From NCBI GenBank assembly GCA_002482525.1, contig DLGC01000017.1, positions 124,492-188,491 on the forward strand: DNA of 64,000 nt. Reading direction: 5' to 3'. The position numbers and the translations under genes were made by a program. Below, piece after piece: positions 35,505 to 45,011 of the stretch. The first letter of the stretch is position 1. Each line of letters opens with the position of its first letter. This DNA comes from Propionibacteriaceae bacterium UBA7704 (GTDB lineage Bacteria > Actinomycetota > Actinomycetes > Propionibacteriales > Propionibacteriaceae). The notes under the pieces are model-generated. The model made no database searches and was not told the DNA's origin. It worked only from the letters and a program-made list of their open reading frames with translations.

Positions 35505-36014
35505 ATGGTGGATTCATCTCTCGGTGATCGGATCGTGATCCTGGGGCGTGGCGGAGTCGGTGACACCTCGGCAGCAGCGTTGCTGACCGACCTCACCGGA
35601 CGCCCACTCATCGCGATCGACAAGCACTTCTGGCCGGTCGATCACCGGCCGCATCCCGCCCCGCATTGGGCCAAAGTCCAAGATGCCATTGCCAGCAATC
35701 CGCAGTGGATCATGGACGCCGACCTTGGCCCCTTCGACATCGCGGAGCCCAAACTGGGACATCCCGACGAGGTCTGGGTGCTCGACTACTCGCCGATCCG
35801 CAGCCTGCTGCGCGCCCTTCGCTACCCCAGCGAGCGTCGCGATGTGCGGGTATGGGTGTTCCGGTGGCGTCGGGAATACCTCACCGAGGCCCTGGCGAAG
35901 ATCGAGTCGGTGGCTCCGGAGGTGAAAGTCCGCGTCTTCACCAATCCCGGTCAGCTCGCGACGGCCATCGCCGAACTCCCGCGCACCAACCGCGTGGCCG
36001 ACCCGGCTCGCTGA
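35505..36014 (+). CDS. P-loop kinase-like protein with degenerate Walker A
   Basis: The 169-aa protein has the fold pattern of adenylate kinase/topology-modulation-type proteins: IVILGRGGVGDTSAAALL, LIAIDKHFWPVDHRPHP, and a DVRVWVFRWRREYLTE lid-like segment. The Walker A lysine is replaced by Asp (GVGDTS where GxGKS is expected), so ATP binding is probably weak or lost. It faces the AI-2E-type transporter gene. Confidence 0.6.
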   Translation: MVDSSLGDRIVILGRGGVGDTSAAALLTDLTGRPLIAIDKHFWPVDHRPHPAPHWAKVQDAIASNPQWIMDADLGPFDIAEPKLGHPDEVWVLDYSPIRSLLRALRYPSERRDVRVWVFRWRREYLTEALAKIESVAPEVKVRVFTNPGQLATAIAELPRTNRVADPAR

Positions 36015-36038
36015 GCCGAGCCTGGCGCTGCCGGATCG

Positions 36039-37214
36039 CTACGTCGGCGGCGCCACGGTCTTGGCGTCCTGCCTGGGCAGGAAGACCTCCTGCACGACCA
36101 TCAGCAGCGATGCTGTCACCGGAACCGCTACCAGCGCGCCCAGCAGCCCCAACAAGGTTCCGCCGACGATGGCACCGATCAGCACCAACGAACCCGGAAT
36201 CTCGACGGCCTTGGTCATCACCCTCGGGGTGAAGACGTAGGCCTCTACCTGCATGTAGGCGAAGTAGACCCCGGCGAAGATCAGGCCTGTCACCCACGAG
36301 GTGAAGAAGGTGACGAGCGTGCCCAAGATCCAGAACAGGGTCGGCCCCACCATCGGAATGAAGGTGATCGCCAGGGCACAAACCGCGAGCATCGAGGCGA
36401 ACGGTACCCCCAGGATCGAAAGCAGGATGAAAGCGAAGACAGCGTTCATCATCGCCAGCAGGCCCATGCCTGAGACATAGCCACCCACGGATCCGGTGAT
36501 TCGCTCCACGAAACCAGTCAGCTTCGGACGCGCATAGGCCGGAGCCAACACGACCGCCGCACGCTTGATACTGCGCAGAGACGCCAGGAAGTACAGGGTC
36601 AGCACCATCACGATGAGAGTTCCGGAGATGCCGTTCACCAACCCGGTACCCACCGAAAGTGCGCCACCACCGATGGCAAGCAGGTTTGCCGGATCCGACA
36701 ACCAGGTTCGCGCCTGGGCGAACACGGTGTCGTACAGGTTGGTCTGGCCGGTGGAGCTGATGATCGACTGCAACCAGTCCGATTGCTGTATCGCGGTCAG
36801 ATACTCAGGAACCGAGGCTGCGAACAAGGTGATCTGGGCGATGGCCGTCGGAATGACCAAGGCCAACAGGCCTGCCAGCAGCAGTGCGAAGGTCACGAAC
36901 ACCACCGCGATCGCCAGCCCGCGACCCATCTTGTGGGCCTCCAGCCAGCGCACCATGGGATCCAGCGCGAGCGCGATGAAAAGCGCCGCACCGATCCACA
37001 CCAGGACGGTCGACAGGCTCACCAAGGCCCCACCCAGCCACACCGCAACCAAGGCGCCGGCAGCGGCCAGGAAGCCCCACGTGAACGGACTGCCCAGGTG
37101 GGCCAACACCCTCAGTCTCGCCCCCAGGCCTTCGGCGTCGTCGGAGGGGGGTGTGGTCTCGACCTCGGCGTCGACAGACTCGTCATCGCCCGAAACAGCC
37201 TCAGCTTCGCTCAT
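36039..37214 (-). CDS. AI-2E family transporter
   Basis: The 391-aa integral membrane protein has seven or eight predicted membrane helices and the family features PALRYxR-like ALDPMVRWLEAHKMGRGLAI, FVERITGSVGGYVSGMGLL and MVGPTLFWILGTLVTF. Members export small molecules or act in Na+/H+ exchange; the cargo cannot be told. TAGGCT (37223-37228, minus strand) lies 8 nt before the ATG at 37214, which supports that start over the TTG at 37223. Confidence 0.85.
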   Translation of the reverse strand: MSEAEAVSGDDESVDAEVETTPPSDDAEGLGARLRVLAHLGSPFTWGFLAAAGALVAVWLGGALVSLSTVLVWIGAALFIALALDPMVRWLEAHKMGRGLAIAVVFVTFALLLAGLLALVIPTAIAQITLFAASVPEYLTAIQQSDWLQSIISSTGQTNLYDTVFAQARTWLSDPANLLAIGGGALSVGTGLVNGISGTLIVMVLTLYFLASLRSIKRAAVVLAPAYARPKLTGFVERITGSVGGYVSGMGLLAMMNAVFAFILLSILGVPFASMLAVCALAITFIPMVGPTLFWILGTLVTFFTSWVTGLIFAGVYFAYMQVEAYVFTPRVMTKAVEIPGSLVLIGAIVGGTLLGLLGALVAVPVTASLLMVVQEVFLPRQDAKTVAPPT

Positions 37215-37250
37215 GGGCACCAAGCCTAGGGGTTCGCGCGCCGATCTCGC

Positions 37251-38132
37251 TCAAGCTTGCCAAGAGGCCGGGAACCACCTCGGCACCAAACCCCGCAGCA
37301 TTGCGGTGCTGGCAAGGATCAACGCCATCCCGAAGAGTTGAACCACCGACAGCGCCTCGTGAAGGAAGACCACGCCCCCGAGCACCGCCATCACCGTGCC
37401 GATGCCAGGCAAGGTTGCCGCGATCCGCCGCGGCACATCGTCGCTGGCACTCGACAGCACGAACAGGGCCAAAAATGCGCAGCACAACGCCAGGATCACG
37501 ATCGTGGTCACCATCGGGAATCCCACCACAGGAAGTTCGACGAACGGCACCACGACCAGCAGCCCCAAGCCGCCCAGGATGGCGGTCAATGCCACCGTCT
37601 GCACCGACTGCGGTTCGTGCAGCCGGTTGGCCAGCGGACGCCCGCACCAACCCGCGGTGATGGCAGCGGTCAACCCCGCAACAGCGCCCAACATCAAGGC
37701 CAGCGACGCATCTCCCACCGGAAACAGCGCCACCAGAACCAAACCGGTGATCCCCAGAAACAGGCTGATCGCTCCAATACCGGTCACCCGTGAATCGCCT
37801 CGCATCTGCGCCGAGACTGTAGAGAACAGCGGCAGCGAGCTGATCAGAATCGCTGTCTCAGCAGCTCCGACCGTCCGCATCGCCAATGCGGTCGCGCCGA
37901 AGATCACCCAACCCAGGCCAGCCCACATCAGAACGGCATTCCATTTCGGCGGTTGGTTGATCTCTCGACCCACGATCTTCGCCAGGCCCAACAGGAACAG
38001 GCCGGCGAACACCCCGAACAGGCCACTGGCCAGCACAACCCCCAGCGACTGCACCGCGAGGGTGTAGAGGATGAAGAACGCGGCCCAGAACACGGCAGCA
38101 CTGCCGTATCCGACTACACCCCGCACACTCAT
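37251..38132 (-). CDS. EamA/DMT family transporter
   Basis: The 293-aa protein has ten hydrophobic segments arranged as two EamA repeats, typical of drug/metabolite exporters. The start at 38132 is chosen because GAGG lies upstream and the sequence before it (an open frame to 38255) is not membrane-like. The substrate is unknown. It is followed by the AI-2E-type transporter gene on the same strand, 36 nt on. Confidence 0.82.
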   Translation of the reverse strand: MSVRGVVGYGSAAVFWAAFFILYTLAVQSLGVVLASGLFGVFAGLFLLGLAKIVGREINQPPKWNAVLMWAGLGWVIFGATALAMRTVGAAETAILISSLPLFSTVSAQMRGDSRVTGIGAISLFLGITGLVLVALFPVGDASLALMLGAVAGLTAAITAGWCGRPLANRLHEPQSVQTVALTAILGGLGLLVVVPFVELPVVGFPMVTTIVILALCCAFLALFVLSSASDDVPRRIAATLPGIGTVMAVLGGVVFLHEALSVVQLFGMALILASTAMLRGLVPRWFPASWQA

Positions 38133-38318
38133 TCGCGCCTCAAGACCTTGTCGACAAACGGATTCAATACGGGGGTGTCCAAGAATCACGCACCTTGACT
38201 GTGGTCGGTAGCCTAAACCCAACTCCGCTGACGGCCCAAGATTGCGCTCCCACATCGCTGTCCGTGCGGCTCCAGCCCCACCCCCGACACGCCTTCAGTG
38301 TCACTGGAAGGAGATCAA

Positions 38319-38912
38319 GTGATCGACGCCCCGCGCGACCGCAGCCGCCGATTGTGGTGGCTCATCCTGCTCCGAGGACTACTCATTCTGACGCTGGGCA
38401 TCATCGCAATCCTCTGGCCCGGGCTCACTGCGCCCGTGCTGATCTACGGTTTCGGAATCTTCGCCCTCGCCGACGGCTTCCTCAACCTGATCATCGGGGC
38501 CCTGTACCAGGGCACCGGCTGGGGTTGGGCGATCCTGGAGGGCACCTTCGGTGTCGGCATCGGTGCGGTGGTTGTCGTCTTTCCTCCCCACGCAGCTGAT
38601 CTCGTGGTCGCGGTGTTGGCCTTGTGGATGCTGGCAACCGGTGCCGTCCAACTGCTGATGTCGGTACGCCTGAGTCGCGCCGGGTCTCGCAGCTGGACCT
38701 GGATGACGGTCTCAGGTCTGACTGCCGCCGCAACCGGCTTGTTCCTGCTGCTGAACTCCGCCGTGGCAACGCTGATGCTCGGTTCGGTCTTCGGACTGGT
38801 GGCGTCGGTTATCGGCCTGGTGCTGTTGTACGGCGCCTACCGGCTCTTCCGTACCCAACCGTCGCAACACGGCACGGCCATGCGGCAGCCGCTCACGACA
38901 AAGCGGCCTTGA
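38319..38912 (+). CDS. HdeD/DUF308 family membrane protein
   Basis: The 197-aa protein has six transmembrane segments in three pairs and the DUF308 pattern LILTLGIIAILWPGLTAPVLI and GIFALADGFLNLI. HdeD in E. coli is linked to acid resistance; the role here is unknown. GTG at 38319 follows AAGGAGATCAA. Its last 20 nt overlap the convergent yqeY-like gene. Confidence 0.82.
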   Translation: MIDAPRDRSRRLWWLILLRGLLILTLGIIAILWPGLTAPVLIYGFGIFALADGFLNLIIGALYQGTGWGWAILEGTFGVGIGAVVVVFPPHAADLVVAVLALWMLATGAVQLLMSVRLSRAGSRSWTWMTVSGLTAAATGLFLLLNSAVATLMLGSVFGLVASVIGLVLLYGAYRLFRTQPSQHGTAMRQPLTTKRP

Positions 38913-39360
38913 CCTTCGCCGCGACCTTTGCACCCTCGGCGCGGCCATTCACCCGCGCCGTCACGGCCTTCATCACCAGCCCCATCTGCTTCATGGACGG
39001 CCGGGCACCCGTCTGGGCGGCCACCGCTGCGATCTCCTCGGAGATGATGGCGTCGACCTCGGCCTCGGTCAGATCGGCGGGCAGGTAGCGCTGCACAACC
39101 TCGATTTCGGCCAGTTCCTTGGCCGCCAGCTCAGGTCGATTGCCGCTGGTGTAGGACTCCGCGGAGTCCCGACGCTTGGCGACTTCACGGTTCAACACCG
39201 CGATCACCTCGTCATCGGTCAGCTCCCGCGCGCTCTCCCCAGCGACCTGTTCGGTCTTGATCGCACTGATGACCATCCGCAGAGTGGACCTGGTCAGATC
39301 GTCGTGAGCCTTCATAGCGGCCACCATGTCAGCCTGGATCTGTTGGGAGAGTTCGCTCAT
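38893..39360 (-). CDS. GatB/YqeY domain protein
   Basis: The 155-aa protein is a complete YqeY-type helical protein: LTRSTLRMVISAIKTEQV, LTDDEVIAVLNREVAKRRDS, AELAEIEVVQRYLPADLTEAEV and PSMKQMGLVMKAVTARVNGRAEG. The domain is shared with the tRNA-binding tail of amidotransferase GatB, but the function of stand-alone proteins is not settled. AAAGGA precedes the ATG. Confidence 0.9.
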   Translation of the reverse strand: MSELSQQIQADMVAAMKAHDDLTRSTLRMVISAIKTEQVAGESARELTDDEVIAVLNREVAKRRDSAESYTSGNRPELAAKELAEIEVVQRYLPADLTEAEVDAIISEEIAAVAAQTGARPSMKQMGLVMKAVTARVNGRAEGAKVAAKVKAALS

Positions 39361-39455
39361 CGGGGTTCCTTTCACCGCATGCCCCCGCATTGTTTCACGT
39401 CCGGATGACGCCGCCCGGTTGGCTATGCTTTGCCCTGGCAAGCAGGAGGTTGACG

Positions 39456-40607
39456 ATGGGTGCGAAGGCGCTCGAACCGGGTTCGGTTGGGCTGGTCGAC
39501 ACCCAATCGGTTCGGCTGTTCACCCCTGAATCACCGCTGCAACTGCGCAGTGGGCAATCTCTGGGCCCCATCGAGGTGGCCTACGAAACCTATGGCACCT
39601 TGTCCCCGGACAAGGACAACGCCGTATTCATCTGCCACGCCCTGACCGGGGACGCGCACGCCGCCGGATTCCACCCCGGTGCGAAGCGTCCCGGCTGGTG
39701 GGACAACCTGATCGGCCCCGGCAAACCCTTGGACACCGACCGATTCTTCGTGGTGTGCGCCAACCTGCTCGGCGGCTGCCAGGGCACCACCGGCCCGTCG
39801 TCGATCAATCCCGAAACCGGTAAACCCTACGGGCTGAGCTTCCCGCTGCTGACGGTCGGTGATCTCGTTGAGGTCCATCGCGCCCTGATGCACCACCTTG
39901 GGGTGGAACGCCTGCTCGCAGCCCTGGGCGGTTCGCTGGGAGGTATGCAGGTTCTGGACTGGGCACTGCACTACCCCGAAGAGTTGGCCAACGCCATCGT
40001 GGTGGCCGCCTCCAGCAGACTCACCGCCCAGAACATCGCCTTCTCCGCCGTTGCGCGACGCGCCATCATGGGTGACCCTCGCTTCGACGACGGCGGCTAC
40101 ACCGAGAGTTCAGACCATCCCGATACCGGCCTGGCGATCGCGCGGATGATGGCCCACATCACCTATCTGTCGGAGGATGCTCTCACCGAGAAGTTCGGGC
40201 GAGCACCCCAGCCGGGTCGTGGCGCACCGGGCTTCGGAATCGACTTCGCCGTGGAAAGCTACCTCGACCATCAAGGCCAGGTGTTCACCGAGCGATTCGA
40301 CGCATTGAGCTACCTGTACCTTTCGCGGGTCATGGACTACTTCGATCCGTTCGCCGACACGGATGCCCTGCAGCGCGTCAGTGCCCACCCGCTGCGGTGG
40401 CTGGTCATGTCGTTCGATACCGATTGGCGGTTCGGTACCGATCATTCGCGTCGGATCGTGCGCCGCCTCGAATTGGGCGGCCAGCCGGTCACCTTCCGCG
40501 AGATATCCTCCCCGTGGGGTCACGATTCGTTCCTGCTGGAAGTCCCGAGTTACCACGCAACCCTGCGAACCTACCTGGACCGCGCCCTGTTGGAGGTGCG
40601 CTCATGA
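39456..40607 (+). CDS. metX: Homoserine O-acetyltransferase
   Basis: Activates homoserine with acetyl-CoA in methionine biosynthesis. The 383-aa alpha/beta-hydrolase has the nucleophile elbow GGSLGGMQVLDW (Ser), the Asp in SFDTDWRF and the His in SPWGHDSF, plus NLLGGCQGTTGPSS. A strong AGGAGGT site precedes the ATG at 39456. The stop overlaps metW by 4 nt. Both genes feed the homocysteine used by MetH at 5-8.6 kb. Confidence 0.95.
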   Translation: MGAKALEPGSVGLVDTQSVRLFTPESPLQLRSGQSLGPIEVAYETYGTLSPDKDNAVFICHALTGDAHAAGFHPGAKRPGWWDNLIGPGKPLDTDRFFVVCANLLGGCQGTTGPSSINPETGKPYGLSFPLLTVGDLVEVHRALMHHLGVERLLAALGGSLGGMQVLDWALHYPEELANAIVVAASSRLTAQNIAFSAVARRAIMGDPRFDDGGYTESSDHPDTGLAIARMMAHITYLSEDALTEKFGRAPQPGRGAPGFGIDFAVESYLDHQGQVFTERFDALSYLYLSRVMDYFDPFADTDALQRVSAHPLRWLVMSFDTDWRFGTDHSRRIVRRLELGGQPVTFREISSPWGHDSFLLEVPSYHATLRTYLDRALLEVRS

Positions 40608-41197
40608 GCCTGCGCCCAGAACTGGCACTGTTGGCCGATCTGATTCCCGACGGAAGCCGGGTTCTGGACCTCGGCTGTGGCTCGGGCGAGCTGTTGTCGC
40701 ATCTGATCACCGAGACCGGATGCCGCGGCACCGGCGTTGAGATCGACCCCGATGCCGTCCTCGCTGCGATCGCCCGCGGCGTCCCGGTGGTGGAGCTCGA
40801 TATCGACACCCAGCTCGACGACTTCGCCGACGACTCCTACGACGTCGTCGTGCTCTCCCGCACCATCCAGACCATTCGCAAACCTCGCGAAGTGCTGCAG
40901 CAGATGGCCCGCATCGGCGACACCCTCATCGTCTCGGTGCCCAACTTCGGCCAGCTGGGCAACCGACTGCGCCTGATGCGCGGACGCATGCCCATGTCGC
41001 GCGACCTTCCGCACGCCTGGTACGACACCCCCAACCTGCGATTCACCACGCTGGTGGATCTGGAGGGCCTGTTCACCGCCGTCGGATTGAAGACCCAACG
41101 GCGCATCGTGCTCAATCCCTCTGGACGCCCAGCGCGCACCGGGGAACGTCTGGCGAATCTGGTCGGCGCTGCCGCTGTCTATGTGCTGCGCGCCTGA
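40604..41197 (+). CDS. metW: Methionine biosynthesis protein MetW
   Basis: The 197-aa SAM-dependent methyltransferase-like protein has DLIPDGSRVLDLGCGSGELL, GTGVEID, SRTIQTIRKPREVLQQM, VSVPNFGQLGNRLRL and the MetW-typical LPHAWYDTPNLRFTT. MetW commonly partners MetX and is needed for its activity in some bacteria. It starts within the metX stop (ATGA). The end overlaps the convergent exonuclease gene by 19 nt. Confidence 0.92.
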   Translation: MSLRPELALLADLIPDGSRVLDLGCGSGELLSHLITETGCRGTGVEIDPDAVLAAIARGVPVVELDIDTQLDDFADDSYDVVVLSRTIQTIRKPREVLQQMARIGDTLIVSVPNFGQLGNRLRLMRGRMPMSRDLPHAWYDTPNLRFTTLVDLEGLFTAVGLKTQRRIVLNPSGRPARTGERLANLVGAAAVYVLRA

Positions 41198-42099
41198 GCA
41201 GCCGTCTGCAGTGCCACCCGCAGCCGCTCGGCGCTGCCACCCAAACCCAGTTCGGTGACCAACTCGTCGAAACGATCCGGGTGAGCAACGCTGGCGGGCA
41301 GCCGCAGGTCGACCTCGGGTAGATCCACCTGGCGTTCCACGGCGACCACCGGCGTAGCCGCCGTGAGATAGTCCGCAGCACTCATCACGGAGTCGGTCAT
41401 CTTGGCGGTCAGCAAACCGGCCTCGGCGGCCGTTCGAATACCGGCCAGATCTCCGAAGTCGGCGAGCAGCCGGGCCGCTGTCTTCTCACCGATCCCAGGC
41501 ACGCCGGGCAGACCGTCGGACGGATCACCACGCAAGATCGCAAAATCCACATATTGCTCGGGATTGACGCCGTAACGCTGCCGCAGCCAGGCGGCATCCA
41601 CGCGATCGTGTTGACCAGCACCGCGCCCCAGGTACAGCACCCGGATGCCAGCGGCGTCATCGACCACCTGGAACAGGTCACGATCCCCGGTCACCACCCC
41701 AACCGGACCGGGCTCGCGGTTCGCCAAGGTGCCGATCACATCGTCGGCTTCGTAGCCGTCCGCACCGATGATCGGAACTCCCACCGCCGTCAACACCTCC
41801 GTGATCAGCGGGATCTGGAGCGCCAACTCGGCAGGGATGTCCTCGCCGTCATCGCCGACGCGGTGCGCCTTGTAGGACGGAATCAGCACCACCCGCCACA
41901 GCGGACGCCACGAGTTGTCCCAACAGCACGCGAGCCGAGTGGGGGAGTAGTCGGTGATGAACCGCGCCAGGAAGTCCAGCAGACCGCGCACCGCATTCAC
42001 CGGACGTCCGTCAGGTGCTCGGACAGCGGTGGGCACGCCGAAGAACGCCCGGAAATACACCGACGCGGTGTCGAACAGCAGCAGCCCTGAATCGCTCAT
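41179..42099 (-). CDS. 5'-3' exonuclease, PolA N-terminal type
   Basis: The 306-aa protein corresponds to the stand-alone 5'-nuclease domain of DNA polymerase I. It shows LLFDTASVYFRAFFG, ADGYEADDVIGTLA, GVVTGDRDLFQVV, LRGDPSDGLPGVPGIGEKTAARLL and the helix-hairpin-helix segment that follows. It probably removes RNA primers or flaps; a complete polA would be elsewhere. It converges on metW and is divergent from lnt. Confidence 0.9.
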   Translation of the reverse strand: MSDSGLLLFDTASVYFRAFFGVPTAVRAPDGRPVNAVRGLLDFLARFITDYSPTRLACCWDNSWRPLWRVVLIPSYKAHRVGDDGEDIPAELALQIPLITEVLTAVGVPIIGADGYEADDVIGTLANREPGPVGVVTGDRDLFQVVDDAAGIRVLYLGRGAGQHDRVDAAWLRQRYGVNPEQYVDFAILRGDPSDGLPGVPGIGEKTAARLLADFGDLAGIRTAAEAGLLTAKMTDSVMSAADYLTAATPVVAVERQVDLPEVDLRLPASVAHPDRFDELVTELGLGGSAERLRVALQTAAQARST

Positions 42100-42157
42100 T
42101 TGACCATGCTGTCACGCTCGAGGCCAGTGGTTTGCCCGAACGCCCTAGGCTGGGGCG

Positions 42158-43711
42158 GTGATCTCCTGGCTGGCCGAACGGCGGTGGCGCCGTCTCGTGG
42201 TGGCCCCACTGGCCGGTGTGATCGCCGCATTGGGATTCCAGCCCTTCAACCTGTGGCCACTGCTGATCCTGGCCACTGCCGCATTGACCCTTGTCGTCAT
42301 GGCCTCACCCAGCAAACGCGGCGCCTTCGGTTTGGGCTACCTGTATGGAGTCGGCCTGCTCGGCTTGGGCGTGGGCTGGCTACAACTCATTTTCGTCCAG
42401 GCCATGATCGGCTTGGTGGTGGTGCAAGCCCTCTTCTTCGCCGGTCTGGCCGTGCTGCTCAAAATTGCCACGAAGGTGCACTGGTGGCCGGTGCTGGCGG
42501 CGGCCAGTTGGACGGTCATGGAGGCGGTGTACACCCGGTTCCCCTTCGGTGGCTTTGGCTGGCTGCGGCTGGGCTACGCCATGGCCGATTCGCCGCTGGC
42601 GTGGGGGTTCCCCCTGTTCGGCGTTGCCGGCGTCGGCTTCTTGACCGCCCTGGTGGCGCAACTGCTCGCCTGGCTGAGCCAAGCCCCGGTACGCGGACGG
42701 ACCATCATCGCCGCTGCGTCCGTGGTTGGCATCGGCGCCGTCAGCGCCAGCGGGCTGGCGATCGGGGCCGGGACGACCAGTCGCAGCGTCGACGTGGGCT
42801 GGGTCCAAGGCGGCGCCCCCGGCGGCGGTGTGTACGGGCTGGGTCCGGCCCGCACCATCACCAAGAATGAGACCGCCGAAACCGTTGACCTGGTGCGCCG
42901 CTACAGCTCCGGTGAACTCGCCCGACCCGACTTCATCGTGTGGCCGGAAAACGGCACGGACATGGATCCCTTCGGTGACCCGCAGACCGCAGCGCTGGTG
43001 AACACGGCTGTTGATACCGCCGGCGTGCCGATCCTGGTCGGCGCGATCACCGATGGGCCCGGCCCCGACCAGCGCCAGACCGTCTCCCTGTGGTGGGATC
43101 CCCAGCAGGGTGTACTGACGCGCTACATCAAGCGCGGCATCGTGCCTTTCGGCGAATGGGTGCCGTACCGCGATCTGCTGCTGCCACTGATTCCTGAACT
43201 CAAGTACGCCGGCGCGCAGTCCGTAGCAGGCACCGAGCCCGGTGTCCTGGAGGTCACCGACGCCGAGGGACGCCCGCTGAAGCTGGGCGTGATCGTGTGC
43301 CTGGACCTCGCCTTCGACAACATCGTCGCCGACACGGTTACCCACGGCGGCCAGGTGATGTTGGTGCAGTCCTCCAACGCCATGTTCCAAGGCAGCGGAC
43401 AGATCGATCAGCAGTTCGCAATCACCCGTGTGCGAGCCATGGAGACGCGCCGAGAGATGCTGGTGACGACCACCAGCGGCGTATCGGGCCTGATCGGTTC
43501 CGACGGCCAGGTCGTGTTCCAGACCACCGACCACTCCGCCGCCTCCGGAGTAGTGTCGCTTCCATTGCGGGACAACATCACTCCTGCCATGCGGTTCGGT
43601 GGATTCCTCGAGGCGGCTATTGTTCTCGCCGGAATCGCTGGCCTGGCCGTGGTGGTCGTTTACGGCAGAATGTCCTCGTCCTCAAAGCAGTCAGGAGCCA
43701 CACATGGCTGA
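42158..43711 (+). CDS. lnt: Apolipoprotein N-acyltransferase
   Basis: Adds the third acyl chain to lipoproteins at the membrane. The 517-aa protein has N-terminal membrane helices and a C-terminal nitrilase-type domain with the Glu-Lys-Cys triad: Glu in FIVWPENGTD, Lys in YIKRGIVPFGEWVPYR, Cys in GVIVCLDLAFDN. TAGGCT (42146-42151) ends 6 nt before the GTG start, so the transcript is probably leaderless. It overlaps the next gene by 8 nt. In mycobacteria lnt and ppm are fused; here they are separate. Confidence 0.92.
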   Translation: MISWLAERRWRRLVVAPLAGVIAALGFQPFNLWPLLILATAALTLVVMASPSKRGAFGLGYLYGVGLLGLGVGWLQLIFVQAMIGLVVVQALFFAGLAVLLKIATKVHWWPVLAAASWTVMEAVYTRFPFGGFGWLRLGYAMADSPLAWGFPLFGVAGVGFLTALVAQLLAWLSQAPVRGRTIIAAASVVGIGAVSASGLAIGAGTTSRSVDVGWVQGGAPGGGVYGLGPARTITKNETAETVDLVRRYSSGELARPDFIVWPENGTDMDPFGDPQTAALVNTAVDTAGVPILVGAITDGPGPDQRQTVSLWWDPQQGVLTRYIKRGIVPFGEWVPYRDLLLPLIPELKYAGAQSVAGTEPGVLEVTDAEGRPLKLGVIVCLDLAFDNIVADTVTHGGQVMLVQSSNAMFQGSGQIDQQFAITRVRAMETRREMLVTTTSGVSGLIGSDGQVVFQTTDHSAASGVVSLPLRDNITPAMRFGGFLEAAIVLAGIAGLAVVVVYGRMSSSSKQSGATHG

Positions 43712-44477
43712 GGCAGCAACGCCTCTGGAGCGAGTGCTCGTCATCATCCCCACCTACAACGAGTCGGAGAATATCGGCCCGATCACTGCTCGGATTCGGG
43801 CCGCTGTGCCGAAAGCCGACATCCTCATCGCCGACGACAACTCACCCGATGGCACTGGCGCCTTGGCTGACGAGTTGGCCGCTGCCGACTCCCACATTCA
43901 CGTGCTGCACCGCACTGGCAAGGAAGGCCTGGGGGCGGCCTACATCGCCGGCTTCCGTTGGGGCTTGGACGCCGGTTACGACGTGCTCATCGAACACGAC
44001 GCCGACGGGTCGCATCAACCGGAGTATCTGCCCGCCATGCTGGCACGGCTGCAGACCGCCGATGTCGTGAAGGGCTCCCGCTACATCAAGGGTGGCGCAA
44101 CCGAAGGTTGGCCGCTGCATCGCGAACTCCTCAGCCGCGGTGGCAACCTCTGGACGCGTGCCTGGCTCGGCATCCCGGTCAAGGACGCCACCGGTGGCCT
44201 CGCCGCCTGGCGGGCGACGACTCTGCGCGGGCTTGACTTGGATGCCGTCGAAGCCGCTGGCTACGGCTTCCAGGTCGATCTCATCTGGCGGGCGATTCGC
44301 TCCGGCTACACCGCCGCGGAGATTCCGATCACCTTCGTTGAGCGAGAGCTCGGTGATTCCAAGATGAGCGGTGCCATCGTCGGCGAAGCCATGCTGCTCA
44401 CCACCCGCTGGGGGATCAAATACCGGTCGGGACAGGTGACCTCCCTGTTTCGCCGACGTAAGGAAATCTCGAAGTGA
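43704..44477 (+). CDS. ppm1: Polyprenol monophosphomannose synthase
   Basis: Transfers mannose from GDP-mannose to polyprenol phosphate, providing mannose for lipoglycans and protein mannosylation. The 257-aa GT2 enzyme shows VIIPTYNESENI, ADDNSPDGTG, EHDADGSHQPEYLP (the metal-binding DxD) and VKGSRYIKGG. The ATG at 43704 follows AGGAG, although the frame is open further upstream within lnt. Its stop overlaps the fxsA-like gene by 4 nt. Confidence 0.92.
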   Translation: MAEAATPLERVLVIIPTYNESENIGPITARIRAAVPKADILIADDNSPDGTGALADELAAADSHIHVLHRTGKEGLGAAYIAGFRWGLDAGYDVLIEHDADGSHQPEYLPAMLARLQTADVVKGSRYIKGGATEGWPLHRELLSRGGNLWTRAWLGIPVKDATGGLAAWRATTLRGLDLDAVEAAGYGFQVDLIWRAIRSGYTAAEIPITFVERELGDSKMSGAIVGEAMLLTTRWGIKYRSGQVTSLFRRRKEISK

Positions 44478-45010
44478 GTGAATCGCGACCCAACCCCTAC
44501 CGGATGCTGTTGCTGCTCTTCGTCCTGGTCTTCATCCTGATCTCGGTGGCCGAGGTGTGGCTGCTCACCGTGGTCGGCGGGGCCATCGGGGTGGGTTGGA
44601 TTCTGGCCATCCTGCTGTTGGAGGCCGTGGTCGGGGCGCTGTTACTGCGACACGAGGGCAGCAAGTCCTGGCGCGCTCTGGTGGCGGCGTATGAGGCCGG
44701 ACGGGTTCCGACCGGCCAACTCGCCGATGCCGCACTGGTGCTCGCCGGCGGCATCATGCTGATCCTGCCGGGTTTCTTCACCGACATTCTCGGCTTGATC
44801 TTCTTGCTGCCCTTCACCCGTCCCTACGCCCGAAAGACGGTCGGCTGGGTCGTCGCCCACAGCGCACTGCGCGATGCACCGCGCGGGTCTACGTTCCCGT
44901 CGGCGCCGCGGCGCAGCCCCCGTGATCCGCGAGTGGTCCCTGGCGAGGTCGTCGATCAACCGCCCGCCCCGAAACCCCCGGCATCGCCGGGGGAGCGGGA
45001 ATTGGGCTAG
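44474..45010 (+). CDS. FxsA family membrane protein
   Basis: The 178-aa protein has hydrophobic segments near residues 10-30, 32-48 and 80-110, the FxsA pattern EVWLLTVVGGAIGVGWILAI and LADAALVLAGGIMLILPGFFTDILGL, and a Pro/Arg-rich cytoplasmic tail. FxsA in E. coli affects exclusion of phage T7; its biochemical role is unclear. It is coupled to ppm1 by a GTGA overlap and ends 1 nt before rbpA on the other strand. Confidence 0.85.
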   Translation: MSESRPNPYRMLLLLFVLVFILISVAEVWLLTVVGGAIGVGWILAILLLEAVVGALLLRHEGSKSWRALVAAYEAGRVPTGQLADAALVLAGGIMLILPGFFTDILGLIFLLPFTRPYARKTVGWVVAHSALRDAPRGSTFPSAPRRSPRDPRVVPGEVVDQPPAPKPPASPGERELG

Positions 45011-45011
45011 C

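Noticed and set aside
39361..39455. Possible SAM riboswitch upstream of metX
   Set aside because: 95 bp without the expected stems; it contains only a simple ribosome binding site.
42380..43534. 384-codon open frame antisense to lnt
   Set aside because: Shadow of lnt; no recognisable motif and no ribosome binding site.
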